Source of the DNA: Nanobdellota archaeon
Lineage (GTDB): Archaea; Nanobdellota; Nanobdellia; Woesearchaeales; GCA-2686295
Length of the DNA: 14,022 bases
Assembly (NCBI GenBank): GCA_018812505.1
Contig: JAHJDK010000041.1
Span: forward strand, 1-14,022
Reading direction: 5' to 3'
Part shown: positions 1 through 5,834 of the stretch, one piece after another
How the letters are laid out: every line of letters starts with the position of its first letter
How positions within the stretch are numbered: the first letter of the stretch is position 1
Notes under the pieces: model-generated
Database searches by the model: none
Told to the model about the DNA's origin: nothing
What the model saw: the letters and a program-made list of their open reading frames with translations, nothing else
Translations under genes and position numbers: made by a program

Positions 1-812
1 GTGGCGTTCAGGGTGAATGTGACCGTGAAGTCCGGGCTCTGCTGGGCCCCGCCCGGGGTACCCGCAAAGGTTCCGTTGGCCTGGTTGTTGTAATTATCAA
101 GAATCAAATATTGTTGCTGTAGTAAGTTTATCTGGTCAAATTTACTGACAAAAGACTCTTCCTCAATGCTCATAACAAATAATTCTATAATTCCTCTCAT
201 TGTCTGCCAATAATTACTTTCAGGATTAAAAGAATGTCTCGAATAAAGCTCATGTATGTTCTGAAGCATTTTAGCTTTAGGTTTTGTTTCTAAAAGCTTT
301 TTATCTTTAAATATCTGTTTAACAGATTTCTCCAAGAATTCTAAGTTGTAGAAGTGGTCTGGCTTACAAATAATATTACACCATTCTGGAATAAAAGGGT
401 CTACAATACTAAATGAAGTATCAACAGGAACACCTTGTTCTATTGAAAATTGGTTTTGCTGTAATCTGACTTGTCGGTCTTCATAGAATTCGTCTCTGTT
501 AATAGCAGTTTTTATACTTGTAGGTTCATTATATCTCAACTTTTTTGATTCTAAATCAAGAGCTTTTGACACTAGAAAATTCTTGTACAACCCATTAGTA
601 AGCTCTACAGCTTTTCTCATTAGGTCATAAATTTCTTTCTTCCAACTCTCAGGGTTTGATTTGGAAATCTCATTCACTATGAAAGCTAAACCATGTTCAA
701 AATCCCTATCATAAAACTCATCATTACGTAAATAGAAAAGATTTGACCATTTTACGAATTCCTTAAGCAAAGGCTTATTCTGCTTCAATAAAGTCTTCAT
801 ATGATTCTGCAT
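1..812 (-). CDS. Unrecognised protein, 3' end cut by window edge
   Basis: An open frame runs from an ATG at 812 to the left edge without a stop, about 270 codons, so the C-terminus is missing. It begins MQNHMKTLLKQNKPLLKEFV and is rich in Lys, Glu, Phe, Tyr and Asn, probably mostly helical; I see no signal peptide, membrane segment or known catalytic motif. A TATA-like element centred near 838 puts the predicted transcript start at about 812, so this ATG fits a leaderless mRNA. The last ~30 visible codons are different in character (Gly, Ala, Pro, Thr, about two-thirds GC) from the AT-rich body. The frame stays open across that change. It could be a low-complexity tail or an assembly junction. 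I do not recognise the family. That it is a gene is fairly certain because an AT-rich frame of this length stays open; its function is unknown. Confidence 0.7.
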   Translation of the reverse strand, partial: MQNHMKTLLKQNKPLLKEFVKWSNLFYLRNDEFYDRDFEHGLAFIVNEISKSNPESWKKEIYDLMRKAVELTNGLYKNFLVSKALDLESKKLRYNEPTSIKTAINRDEFYEDRQVRLQQNQFSIEQGVPVDTSFSIVDPFIPEWCNIICKPDHFYNLEFLEKSVKQIFKDKKLLETKPKAKMLQNIHELYSRHSFNPESNYWQTMRGIIELFVMSIEEESFVSKFDQINLLQQQYLILDNYNNQANGTFAGTPGGAQQSPDFTVTFTLNA

Positions 813-832
813 AAACTTGGGAATACAACTAT

Positions 833-842
833 GTTTATTAAT
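833..842 (-). promoter_or_regulatory. TATA-like element for the 812 gene
   Basis: The minus strand reads ATTAATAAAC here. Its centre is about 26 nt from the ATG at 812, the spacing expected between an archaeal TATA box and the transcription start, so the message is predicted to be leaderless. Confidence 0.45.
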
Positions 843-860
843 CTAACTACAAAACTAACT

Positions 861-893
861 TAAAAAAATAAAATTAGAAACAAAATTAAAATT
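861..893 (-). terminator. Oligo-T terminator region after sepF
   Basis: Directly after the sepF stop the minus strand is dominated by T-runs, including seven T in a row, with no stem-loop. Archaeal RNA polymerase commonly terminates at such oligo-T tracts. The call rests on composition only. Confidence 0.45.
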
Positions 894-894
894 A

Positions 895-1287
895 TTAATC
901 TTCACTGATGTTATTGGTTGACTTGGTTCTGTAGATTTCTGCAAAGCTAGGCGTTACAACAACGTAATCATCACCAAAACCAGCTATGTCTCCTTCAATA
1001 GCATCACAAGTCTTTTTAAGCTTGTTTATTGCTCTTTTTAATTCAACCAAATCCTTGTCTTTCAAAGGTTTTATGTTTATTAGAGCAATAGTGTAACCTT
1101 CTCTTAAAGAATCAAGAATTTCTTTGATATCTGAGAAATCTTCCATTACAAAAGGTCTTACTATTATTTTGGAGGTTTTTTCCCTCTCTGCTTCAGTGTC
1201 AATCTCTACGTATTCTTCGCCGCCTTCGTCTTCCATATCAGCGCTATTTTTACCAGTAAATCTTTTTAACGAAAAAAGGCTTTTCAT
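895..1287 (-). CDS. sepF: SepF-like cell division protein
   Basis: A 130-residue protein of the SepF family, which in archaea links FtsZ polymers to the membrane at the division site. The N-terminus MKSLFSLKRFTGK has the basic/hydrophobic pattern of the membrane-targeting amphipathic helix. An acidic linker follows (about residues 17-36). The SepF core spans about 40-120: IIVRPFVMEDF, then ILDSLREGYTIALINI, a helix rich in Leu, Lys and Arg, and GDIAGFGDDYVVVTPSF, which matches the SepF GD-x-AG-x-G-D...VTP pattern. The length is normal for archaeal SepF. The start is supported by an AGGAGGG Shine-Dalgarno 8 nt upstream and by its own BRE/TATA. It lies 63 nt downstream of a ROK kinase on the same strand; no ftsZ is in the window. 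The family call is strong; the FtsZ-anchor role is known from the family. Confidence 0.88.
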   Translation of the reverse strand: MKSLFSLKRFTGKNSADMEDEGGEEYVEIDTEAEREKTSKIIVRPFVMEDFSDIKEILDSLREGYTIALINIKPLKDKDLVELKRAINKLKKTCDAIEGDIAGFGDDYVVVTPSFAEIYRTKSTNNISED

Positions 1288-1295
1288 ATTCTAGT

Positions 1296-1302
1296 CCCTC
1301 CT
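1296..1302 (-). promoter_or_regulatory. Strong Shine-Dalgarno of sepF
   Basis: The minus strand reads AGGAGGG, 8 nt from the sepF ATG. It fixes the start codon and shows that this gene is translated from a leadered message. Confidence 0.75.
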
Positions 1303-1330
1303 GAAGTGTGATGATAATAACTGTAATAAA

Positions 1331-1349
1331 CAACTATATAAAGCTTTCG
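1331..1349 (-). promoter_or_regulatory. BRE/TATA promoter of sepF
   Basis: The minus strand reads CGAAAGCTTTATATAGTTG: a purine-rich BRE-like element followed by a near-ideal archaeal TATA box. A start about 26 nt downstream (near 1312) gives a leader of about 25 nt that contains the Shine-Dalgarno. sepF can therefore be transcribed independently of the kinase upstream. Confidence 0.65.
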
Positions 1350-1350
1350 T

Positions 1351-2193
1351 TTATTTGTCCAGAAAAGCAGCCCCTATAACTCCTGAGCTATCACCTAAAT
1401 GATTTTTAACTACTTTTGCGCTTTTTAAGAATGACTTTGGCAAATTTCTTTCAATATCTCTGTTTATCCTTGCATAAATTGGCAAATTACTAACACCTCC
1501 TCCTATAACTATTATTTCAGGATTCAGAGAAACAATTATATTTGAAATACCTATTCTTAAGAACTTATAAGTGTCTTCAACCACTTGCCTTGCTTTAAGC
1601 TCTTCTGAAGAAAAAATCTTTTCAGGGTCAGGATTGCGAATTGTTCCTCCTGTTAATAGATATCTATGAACTATTCCCGGTCCGGCACATAACTCTTCAA
1701 ATTCCTCATTCGAATGAATTATCATCCTTCCAAATTCCCCTGCACTATTAGTTTTCCCCTTGTAAAGTTCCCTGTTAATTATTATTCCTCCTCCAATGCC
1801 CGTTCCAATGATTAAGCCAACCACATTTTTATATCCTCGAGCAGCGCCAATCTTTTGTTCTGCAAGTACAAAGCAGTTGGCATCATTTTCACACAGAACT
1901 TTTTTTCCTACAAGGTTTTCTAATTCTTCTACAAGGTTCACTCCTTCCAAACACTTAAGATTTGGAGATGAAACCATTAATCCATTATTAGCAATCACTC
2001 CTGCAATACTCAGTCCTACAAATAGGATTTCCTTCTGATCAAGTTTTTTAATCATTGAACAAATGTTTTTCAGCACAACATCTTTGCCTTTAGATGCATC
2101 TGTATGTTTTCTTATACTTCTGATTATTCTTCCATCTTCAGAAACTAATGCACATTCAATCTTTGTTCCGCCTACATCAACACCTAATCTCAT
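1351..2193 (-). CDS. ROK-family sugar kinase, zinc motif absent
   Basis: A 280-residue kinase of the ROK branch of the actin-like ATPase fold (glucokinase, N-acetylhexosamine kinase and similar), expected to transfer phosphate from ATP to a sugar in the cytoplasm. Visible motifs are the phosphate-1 loop DVGGTKIE (6-13), the catalytic loop ENDAN (102-106, with Asp104 the presumed base), phosphate-2 GTGIGGGI (130-137), the substrate-side GEFGR (152-156) and a C-terminal adenosine region SLNPEIIVIGGG (222-233). The usual E-x-G-H and CxCGxxGCxE zinc cluster is missing: His is replaced by Arg156 and only one Cys (169) is present, followed by a shortened loop, so this is probably a zinc-independent ROK protein. 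It starts 20 nt after the Cse60-like gene, with a weak AGGT-type Shine-Dalgarno, and is probably cotranscribed with it. The sugar cannot be named from sequence. Confidence 0.85.
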   Translation of the reverse strand: MRLGVDVGGTKIECALVSEDGRIIRSIRKHTDASKGKDVVLKNICSMIKKLDQKEILFVGLSIAGVIANNGLMVSSPNLKCLEGVNLVEELENLVGKKVLCENDANCFVLAEQKIGAARGYKNVVGLIIGTGIGGGIIINRELYKGKTNSAGEFGRMIIHSNEEFEELCAGPGIVHRYLLTGGTIRNPDPEKIFSSEELKARQVVEDTYKFLRIGISNIIVSLNPEIIVIGGGVSNLPIYARINRDIERNLPKSFLKSAKVVKNHLGDSSGVIGAAFLDK

Positions 2194-2213
2194 AATGAAT
2201 ACCTGTACTGTAA

Positions 2214-2630
2214 CTATAAAACATCGTATTGTGGTGCGCTCTTAGGAGTATTTACTTGTCTTACTGGTTGAGGCGTTGCTTGAAATCCTGGCTGAGAAAC
2301 GTATATTATTAAAGCTGTGTAGCCGCCTGTTTCTGCCTCATACTCCACCCATTCAGTGAATTTCACATCAACAACTTGTTTTCCCAATATAAAACCATTT
2401 AACTGTTGTTCTAAAACAGTCTCAGAGGTCGCTGCAAATATCTTCACTTGCACCTGTCTTGTTGGCACACCATCTTCATACATTATCAAAGCGCTGTATC
2501 CACCTGTTTTGTTTGAGTAGTTAACCCATTCAGTAAGTTTTATGTCAACAATATTCCTGCCTTTTATGAAATTGTTAATTTGTTGCTCAAGTTCTTGTTC
2601 GCCAGTCGTGGCTATTATTCTTGTTTGCAT
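2214..2630 (-). CDS. Tandem-repeat protein, Cse60-like domains
   Basis: A 138-residue protein made of two copies of one small domain (about residues 1-53 and 60-112), identical at 29 of 53 aligned positions by hand. Each copy has the order beta strand, LEQQ helix, (I/V)VD(I/V)K strand, TEWV-x-Y, then TGGY(S/T)ALI-x-Y. This resembles the short Cse60 family described from Bacillus sporulation, where sequences end in a similar SALIIY strand; the resemblance is from memory. A Pro/Gln-rich tail (about 113-138) follows. There are no catalytic residues, cysteines or membrane segments, so a binding or structural role is more likely than an enzyme. It is first in a probable operon with the ROK kinase, with a Shine-Dalgarno GGTGATT 4 nt before the ATG and a TATA box upstream. 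The duplication is certain; the family name is tentative. Confidence 0.7.
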   Translation of the reverse strand: MQTRIIATTGEQELEQQINNFIKGRNIVDIKLTEWVNYSNKTGGYSALIMYEDGVPTRQVQVKIFAATSETVLEQQLNGFILGKQVVDVKFTEWVEYEAETGGYTALIIYVSQPGFQATPQPVRQVNTPKSAPQYDVL

Positions 2631-2660
2631 ATAGAATCACCTATTTAAAAGATAAGAAAG

Positions 2661-2679
2661 GTTATTTTTAAATGTTTTC
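2661..2679 (-). promoter_or_regulatory. BRE/TATA promoter of the Cse60-like gene
   Basis: The minus strand reads GAAAACATTTAAAAATAAC. The predicted start near 2642 leaves a leader of about 12 nt that just contains the GGTGATT Shine-Dalgarno at 2635-2641. Confidence 0.5.
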
Positions 2680-2690
2680 AGAAAAATTGT

Positions 2691-2864
2691 CTATTTTTTG
2701 TAAACAGTACTTTGCTCGCAATTATAATTAAAAATATCCTGACTTGTATTTGGCAAGCTCAAGCGTTCTTGTGCTGAAATGTATAGTTGTTGCACATCAC
2801 ACAATCGATTTTTCATGCTGTCAATTAATTCTTGTGCTGAATCAATAATTTTTTCCCCAGACAT
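2691..2864 (-). CDS. Small leaderless ORF, 57 residues
   Basis: The 328-base gap between the Cse60-like gene and the YprB-type exonuclease contains a complete 57-codon frame on the minus strand, from ATG at 2864 to TAG at 2691-2693. The product begins MSGEKIIDSAQELIDSMKNR, continues LCDVQQLYISAQERLS and ends in a Gln/Asn/Tyr-rich tail. The first ~36 residues have the heptad-like spacing of an amphipathic helix or short coiled coil. It has two cysteines (22 and 49) and no membrane segment. A BRE/TATA-like element, AAATATAAAC, is centred about 26 nt upstream of the ATG, exactly the leaderless spacing used by neighbouring genes. It is transcribed divergently from the exonuclease. I do not recognise a family. 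The main doubt is that a 57-codon frame can occur by chance; the promoter match and plausible composition favour a real gene. Confidence 0.5.
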   Translation of the reverse strand: MSGEKIIDSAQELIDSMKNRLCDVQQLYISAQERLSLPNTSQDIFNYNCEQSTVYKK

Positions 2865-2884
2865 ACTACACAGGATTTTTTATT

Positions 2885-2900
2885 GGTTTATATTTCTTTG
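2885..2900 (-). promoter_or_regulatory. BRE/TATA-like promoter of the 57-residue ORF
   Basis: The minus strand reads CAAAGAAATATAAACC, a purine-rich BRE followed by AATATAAA. Its centre is about 26 nt from the ATG at 2864, predicting a leaderless transcript. Confidence 0.5.
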
Positions 2901-2926
2901 CACTTTCACTGGACATTCTTGCGTGA

Positions 2927-2937
2927 GGTATTTAAAC
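2927..2937 (+). promoter_or_regulatory. TATA element of the YprB-type exonuclease
   Basis: GGTATTTAAAC lies about 26 nt before the ATG at 2959. It predicts a leaderless message and argues for that start over the longer upstream reading frame. Confidence 0.55.
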
Positions 2938-2958
2938 TATTTTTTCAATCATAAAATT

Positions 2959-3699
2959 ATGATTAGAGAGAGCTTTATTTTTTTGGACAAAATAAGACAT
3001 CAATCTGAGAAAAACATTTGGAGTCAGGGAGTTCATGACTGGAATAGTTTTATGAGCAAGAAAAATCTGTTTGGCATATCGCCTGTAAGGAAGATGTTCT
3101 ACAACCAGCAGATAATGGATGCTTCCAGAGCTTTGAAAAACTATGATTCTTCATTTTTTAAGGGTATGTCTGATACATGGAGATTATATGAATATTTTAA
3201 GGATGACGCAGTTTTCTTGGATATCGAAGCTATAAATGGTAACATTACAATCATAGGATTGTTTGACGGTGTAAACACAAAAACATTAGTCAAAGGTTTC
3301 AATCTTAATAAGGAATTGTTAAAAAAAGAGTTGTCAAAATACAAGCTAGTAATAACCTTTAACGGCGGTAGTTTTGATCTTCCTATAATTAAGAAGTATT
3401 TTAAGGATATTTTACCTGCAGTTCCTCACATCGATTTAAGGCATGTCTGTGCAGCTATTGGTTTAAAGGGCGGGTTGAAAATGATTGAGAAAGAGCTTGG
3501 TTTAAAAAGGGAGAACAAAATTGTTGATGCAATCTATGGTGGAGATCCTGCTTTATTATGGAGAAAATTCCTGGCTACTGGTGATAGAGATTTCATAGAA
3601 TTGTTAGTTAATTACAATGAAGAAGACATTATCAATCTGAAACCTATCGCTGATTATTCTATAAATAGGTTGTGGGAAAAAATAAGACGTGAAACTTAA
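2959..3699 (+). CDS. YprB-type RNase H-like DEDDy exonuclease
   Basis: A 246-residue protein with an RNase H-fold 3'-5' exonuclease domain of the YprB type. After an N-terminal helical region of about 80 residues, exo I is FLDIE (Asp88, Glu90), exo II is FNGGSFDLP (Asp140), HIDL follows (Asp159), and exo III is YNEED (Tyr219, Asp223). The Y-x3-D spacing is of the DEDDy class, so all expected metal ligands are present and it should be active on single-stranded nucleic acid. The frame extends 60 codons further upstream to 2779, but that part translates to Cys/Phe-rich sequence unlike a protein start and overlaps the opposite-strand small ORF; the TATA box at 2927-2937 places the leaderless start at 2959. 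Its stop directly abuts the stop of the convergent DUF1858 gene. Whether RNA or DNA is the substrate is not clear. Confidence 0.82.
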   Translation: MIRESFIFLDKIRHQSEKNIWSQGVHDWNSFMSKKNLFGISPVRKMFYNQQIMDASRALKNYDSSFFKGMSDTWRLYEYFKDDAVFLDIEAINGNITIIGLFDGVNTKTLVKGFNLNKELLKKELSKYKLVITFNGGSFDLPIIKKYFKDILPAVPHIDLRHVCAAIGLKGGLKMIEKELGLKRENKIVDAIYGGDPALLWRKFLATGDRDFIELLVNYNEEDIINLKPIADYSINRLWEKIRRET

Positions 3700-3918
3700 T
3701 TACTTCTTCAAGTGTTCATTCATCTTCTTGACTAGCTTTTTTATCTCTTCTTCACTTTTGCCGTGAGCTGTCAATCCTTCTTCCAAGCTCTCAAAGTGTG
3801 AAGCTAGGCATCCAATGCAATGTATTCCTTCTGACAACAATATATCTACTGCTTCCGGATGTTTGTCAACGATTTCTCCAATACCCATTTCTTTTGTTAT
3901 TATTGGTTTAGCACTCAT
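3700..3918 (-). CDS. DUF1858 / CxxC redox-type small protein
   Basis: A 72-residue protein matching the DUF1858 family, also called the hybrid-cluster-protein-associated redox disulfide domain. The pattern ITKEMGIGEIVDKHPEAVDI is followed by LLSEGIHCIGCLASHFESLE, with Cys34 and Cys37 forming the CxxC, and an E/K-rich C-terminal helix. Family members are small helical domains found alone or at the N-terminus of di-iron (ScdA/RIC-like) proteins; a thiol redox or metal-binding role is suspected but not well established. It is monocistronic: TATA at 3941-3956, ATG at the predicted transcript start, and a stop touching the stop of the convergent exonuclease. Length is normal for a stand-alone copy. 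The family call is firm; the function is only inferred. Confidence 0.85.
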   Translation of the reverse strand: MSAKPIITKEMGIGEIVDKHPEAVDILLSEGIHCIGCLASHFESLEEGLTAHGKSEEEIKKLVKKMNEHLKK

Positions 3919-3940
3919 TTTCTAAAGCAACTAACAATCT

Positions 3941-3956
3941 CTTTTTAAAGCTTTTG
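3941..3956 (-). promoter_or_regulatory. TATA element of the DUF1858 gene
   Basis: The minus strand reads CAAAAGCTTTAAAAAG, centred about 26-28 nt before the ATG at 3918, consistent with a leaderless transcript. Confidence 0.5.
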
Positions 3957-3970
3957 AACAAAAAGCGTAA

Positions 3971-3981
3971 CCAATAAAAAC
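3971..3981 (+). promoter_or_regulatory. TATA-like element of the acylphosphatase gene
   Basis: CCAATAAAAAC is centred about 27 nt before the ATG at 4003. It is a weaker match than its neighbours, but the spacing fits the same leaderless arrangement. Confidence 0.4.
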
Positions 3982-4002
3982 TCCAACAATTATTGTTTTA
4001 AA

Positions 4003-4281
4003 ATGGATAAGAGAATCAACCTAAAGATTTACGGAAGAGTCCAAGGAGTTGCTTTCAGATTCTTCACAGCAAGAAATGCCCGCAGATTAGAGCTTAAAGG
4101 TTATGTTATGAATATTCCTGATGGCTCTGTTGAATTAGTTGCAGATGGTGATGAGAAATCTCTTAAGGCATTAATATTTTATTGTGAGCAGGGACCTTTT
4201 TTTGCAAGAGTTGATAAAGTAGATGTTGAATGGCTTGAATCAAGAAATGATTTTTCTAATTTTAATATCAGGTTTTATTAA
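4003..4281 (+). CDS. acyP: Acylphosphatase
   Basis: A 92-residue acylphosphatase, the small cytosolic ferredoxin-like alpha/beta enzyme that hydrolyses acyl phosphates such as carbamoyl or acetyl phosphate. Both active-site signatures are intact: GRVQGVAFR (11-19) forms the phosphate loop with catalytic Arg19, and KGYVMNIPDGSVE (32-44) supplies Asn37. Length and order match the family exactly. It is monocistronic and probably leaderless. Its stop overlaps the stop of the convergent PD-(D/E)XK-like gene by four bases (4278-4281). Nothing is unusual in the coding sequence. Confidence 0.95.
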   Translation: MDKRINLKIYGRVQGVAFRFFTARNARRLELKGYVMNIPDGSVELVADGDEKSLKALIFYCEQGPFFARVDKVDVEWLESRNDFSNFNIRFY

Positions 4282-5834
4282 GTGTTTTTTGGATGATAAT
4301 ATTTCATCATCACATTTCCTTCTGACATGCAATATCCTATACTAAAAAGTTTGTTCTTGGCTGCTTTCTTTCCTGCATAGTAAAACTGTTTATTGAAATC
4401 AAAAGAGTGTATTATTTGTTTGGTAGTTTCGTCAGCCAATTTCTGTATCAGTTTATCCGCTTCATCAATCATTCTAACTTCAAAAGAAGGTCCTTTTGGA
4501 GACGGTCTTATTCCAAAAATGTATGATTTATAGTTAGATATTATCTTTAGTCCAAGGTGCATGTTGTCAAAAACTTCCAAGTCATACATTGCAACTACTT
4601 TCTTGACAGTTGTTTTTCTCCAACTATCACCTGCTTTTTCAGTTACATTTTTATCAACTTTTCCTTCCAGATGAATTATGTATTTTCCTTTATCATTTTC
4701 ATCTTCGCGCTCTATGCTGAACAGGTTCCTATCATAGTACTCTTTTGGAACTGCTAATGTCTGGTTTTTGTTTCTCTCATTACATATTGGTCTGTTGTTC
4801 AATCCCAATATATTATCTATGCATGAGCCGCAATGTCTTTTGTTCGGGTCAAATTCTTGCCTTAAAACCTTATTAACATAAAAATTAACTAGATTGCTTA
4901 GTGCTGGCAAATCTTCATCAGATCTCTTTGTAACGCTTATCTTGCTAGTTAACAGATTTACATGTCTGAAATATATGTAAGGCAATATTTTTCTTTCATC
5001 AGTTGCTAGGGATTGCTGCAGTTCAAAAGGCATTTCTAGTTTTAAACCGTATAAGGGATACTTCTTCAAAATTCTGGAAAAACCATAAAGAATTAGTGTA
5101 ACTATCTTGCTTTTTTCAAGTACATCATCAAAGTCATCCTCAAAGCCAGCTCTTGAATATTTATTATCATCTTTATTTTCATCATTCTCATTTTCAAATA
5201 TTTCTGTCTTGAAATTCCAAAGCGATGGACTGTCAATGAATATTTTGTAATCGCCATTTCTGTTAGTTACTCTGATTTCAGGTATTTTAATCTTGAAGTA
5301 TAAATCCTCGAACTTAAATTGTCTTTCCTTGTCAATCAAACCCATGATTGGCGGACCAAAGTCTAATATGAAATTGTAATAATTCTCGCCTGCTATCTTT
5401 AATTGTCTTCCGGCAACTCCAGGGTGATTCTTGAAAGCCCACATTATTGGCTTGCCTGCATAACTGTTTTTATCCACGCTTATACGCCATCTTGCCTGCA
5501 ATGAGTTGCCAAACGCTTCTGCAGATGACGCTCTTAGATAAATATTCAGCTCTTCCCTGTTCATCTTGTTTATATCCTTCAAATCAGGCCCCGCCCTTCT
5601 GTCATTTTCGAACAAGTCTCCTACATTAAAAAGATTTTTTCTCTGATTTTTGAAGAATAATGTCTGGGCTGCAAATCCTGATGAGGGTATCTTGTTCATT
5701 CCTTGGAAGTGTTTCAAGTAGATTGAATACAAACATTTTGTCGCTATTATCAAATCTACTGATGATATCAGTTTTAATGCTTGCTGTGATTCTTCATCCT
5801 TAAACAAATCATCTATACTACGTTGCTTGCTCAA
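4278..5834 (-). CDS. Putative PD-(D/E)XK nuclease-like protein, TTG start
   Basis: A 518-residue protein, downstream member of a two-gene operon with the beta-CASP nuclease. I read it as distantly related to Cas4/AddB-type PD-(D/E)XK nucleases. SSVDLIIATKCLYSIYLKHF (24-43) resembles the N-terminal helix carrying the first cluster cysteine (Cys34). GPPIMGLIDKE (160-170) and SLWNFKTEIF (204-213) resemble motifs II and III, and a helix around 241-258 follows an acidic insert. CGSC at 335-338 plus Cys351 could complete a 4Fe-4S 'staple' (C...CxxCx12C). The usual acidic residue before the catalytic Lys is Asn207, so activity is uncertain. The last ~160 residues are an unrecognised domain. The start is TTG at 5834, backed by GAGGG six nt upstream; it overlaps the previous gene by 17 bases. 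Being a gene is certain; the nuclease assignment is moderate. Confidence 0.55.
   Translation of the reverse strand: MSKQRSIDDLFKDEESQQALKLISSVDLIIATKCLYSIYLKHFQGMNKIPSSGFAAQTLFFKNQRKNLFNVGDLFENDRRAGPDLKDINKMNREELNIYLRASSAEAFGNSLQARWRISVDKNSYAGKPIMWAFKNHPGVAGRQLKIAGENYYNFILDFGPPIMGLIDKERQFKFEDLYFKIKIPEIRVTNRNGDYKIFIDSPSLWNFKTEIFENENDENKDDNKYSRAGFEDDFDDVLEKSKIVTLILYGFSRILKKYPLYGLKLEMPFELQQSLATDERKILPYIYFRHVNLLTSKISVTKRSDEDLPALSNLVNFYVNKVLRQEFDPNKRHCGSCIDNILGLNNRPICNERNKNQTLAVPKEYYDRNLFSIEREDENDKGKYIIHLEGKVDKNVTEKAGDSWRKTTVKKVVAMYDLEVFDNMHLGLKIISNYKSYIFGIRPSPKGPSFEVRMIDEADKLIQKLADETTKQIIHSFDFNKQFYYAGKKAAKNKLFSIGYCMSEGNVMMKYYHPKNT

Noticed and set aside
1796..2038. Plus-strand frame of 80 codons inside the ROK kinase gene
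   Set aside because: It is an opposite-strand shadow of a clearly conserved gene; the same applies to the frames at 2063-2245, 4557-4757, 8415-8597, 8688-8927, 9668-10024, 10064-10312, 11572-11763, 11818-12030 and 13210-13527.
2779..2958. Upstream 60-codon extension of the exonuclease frame
   Set aside because: It translates to Cys/Phe-rich sequence with no family match, covers the divergent small ORF and both promoters, and the TATA box places the start at 2959.
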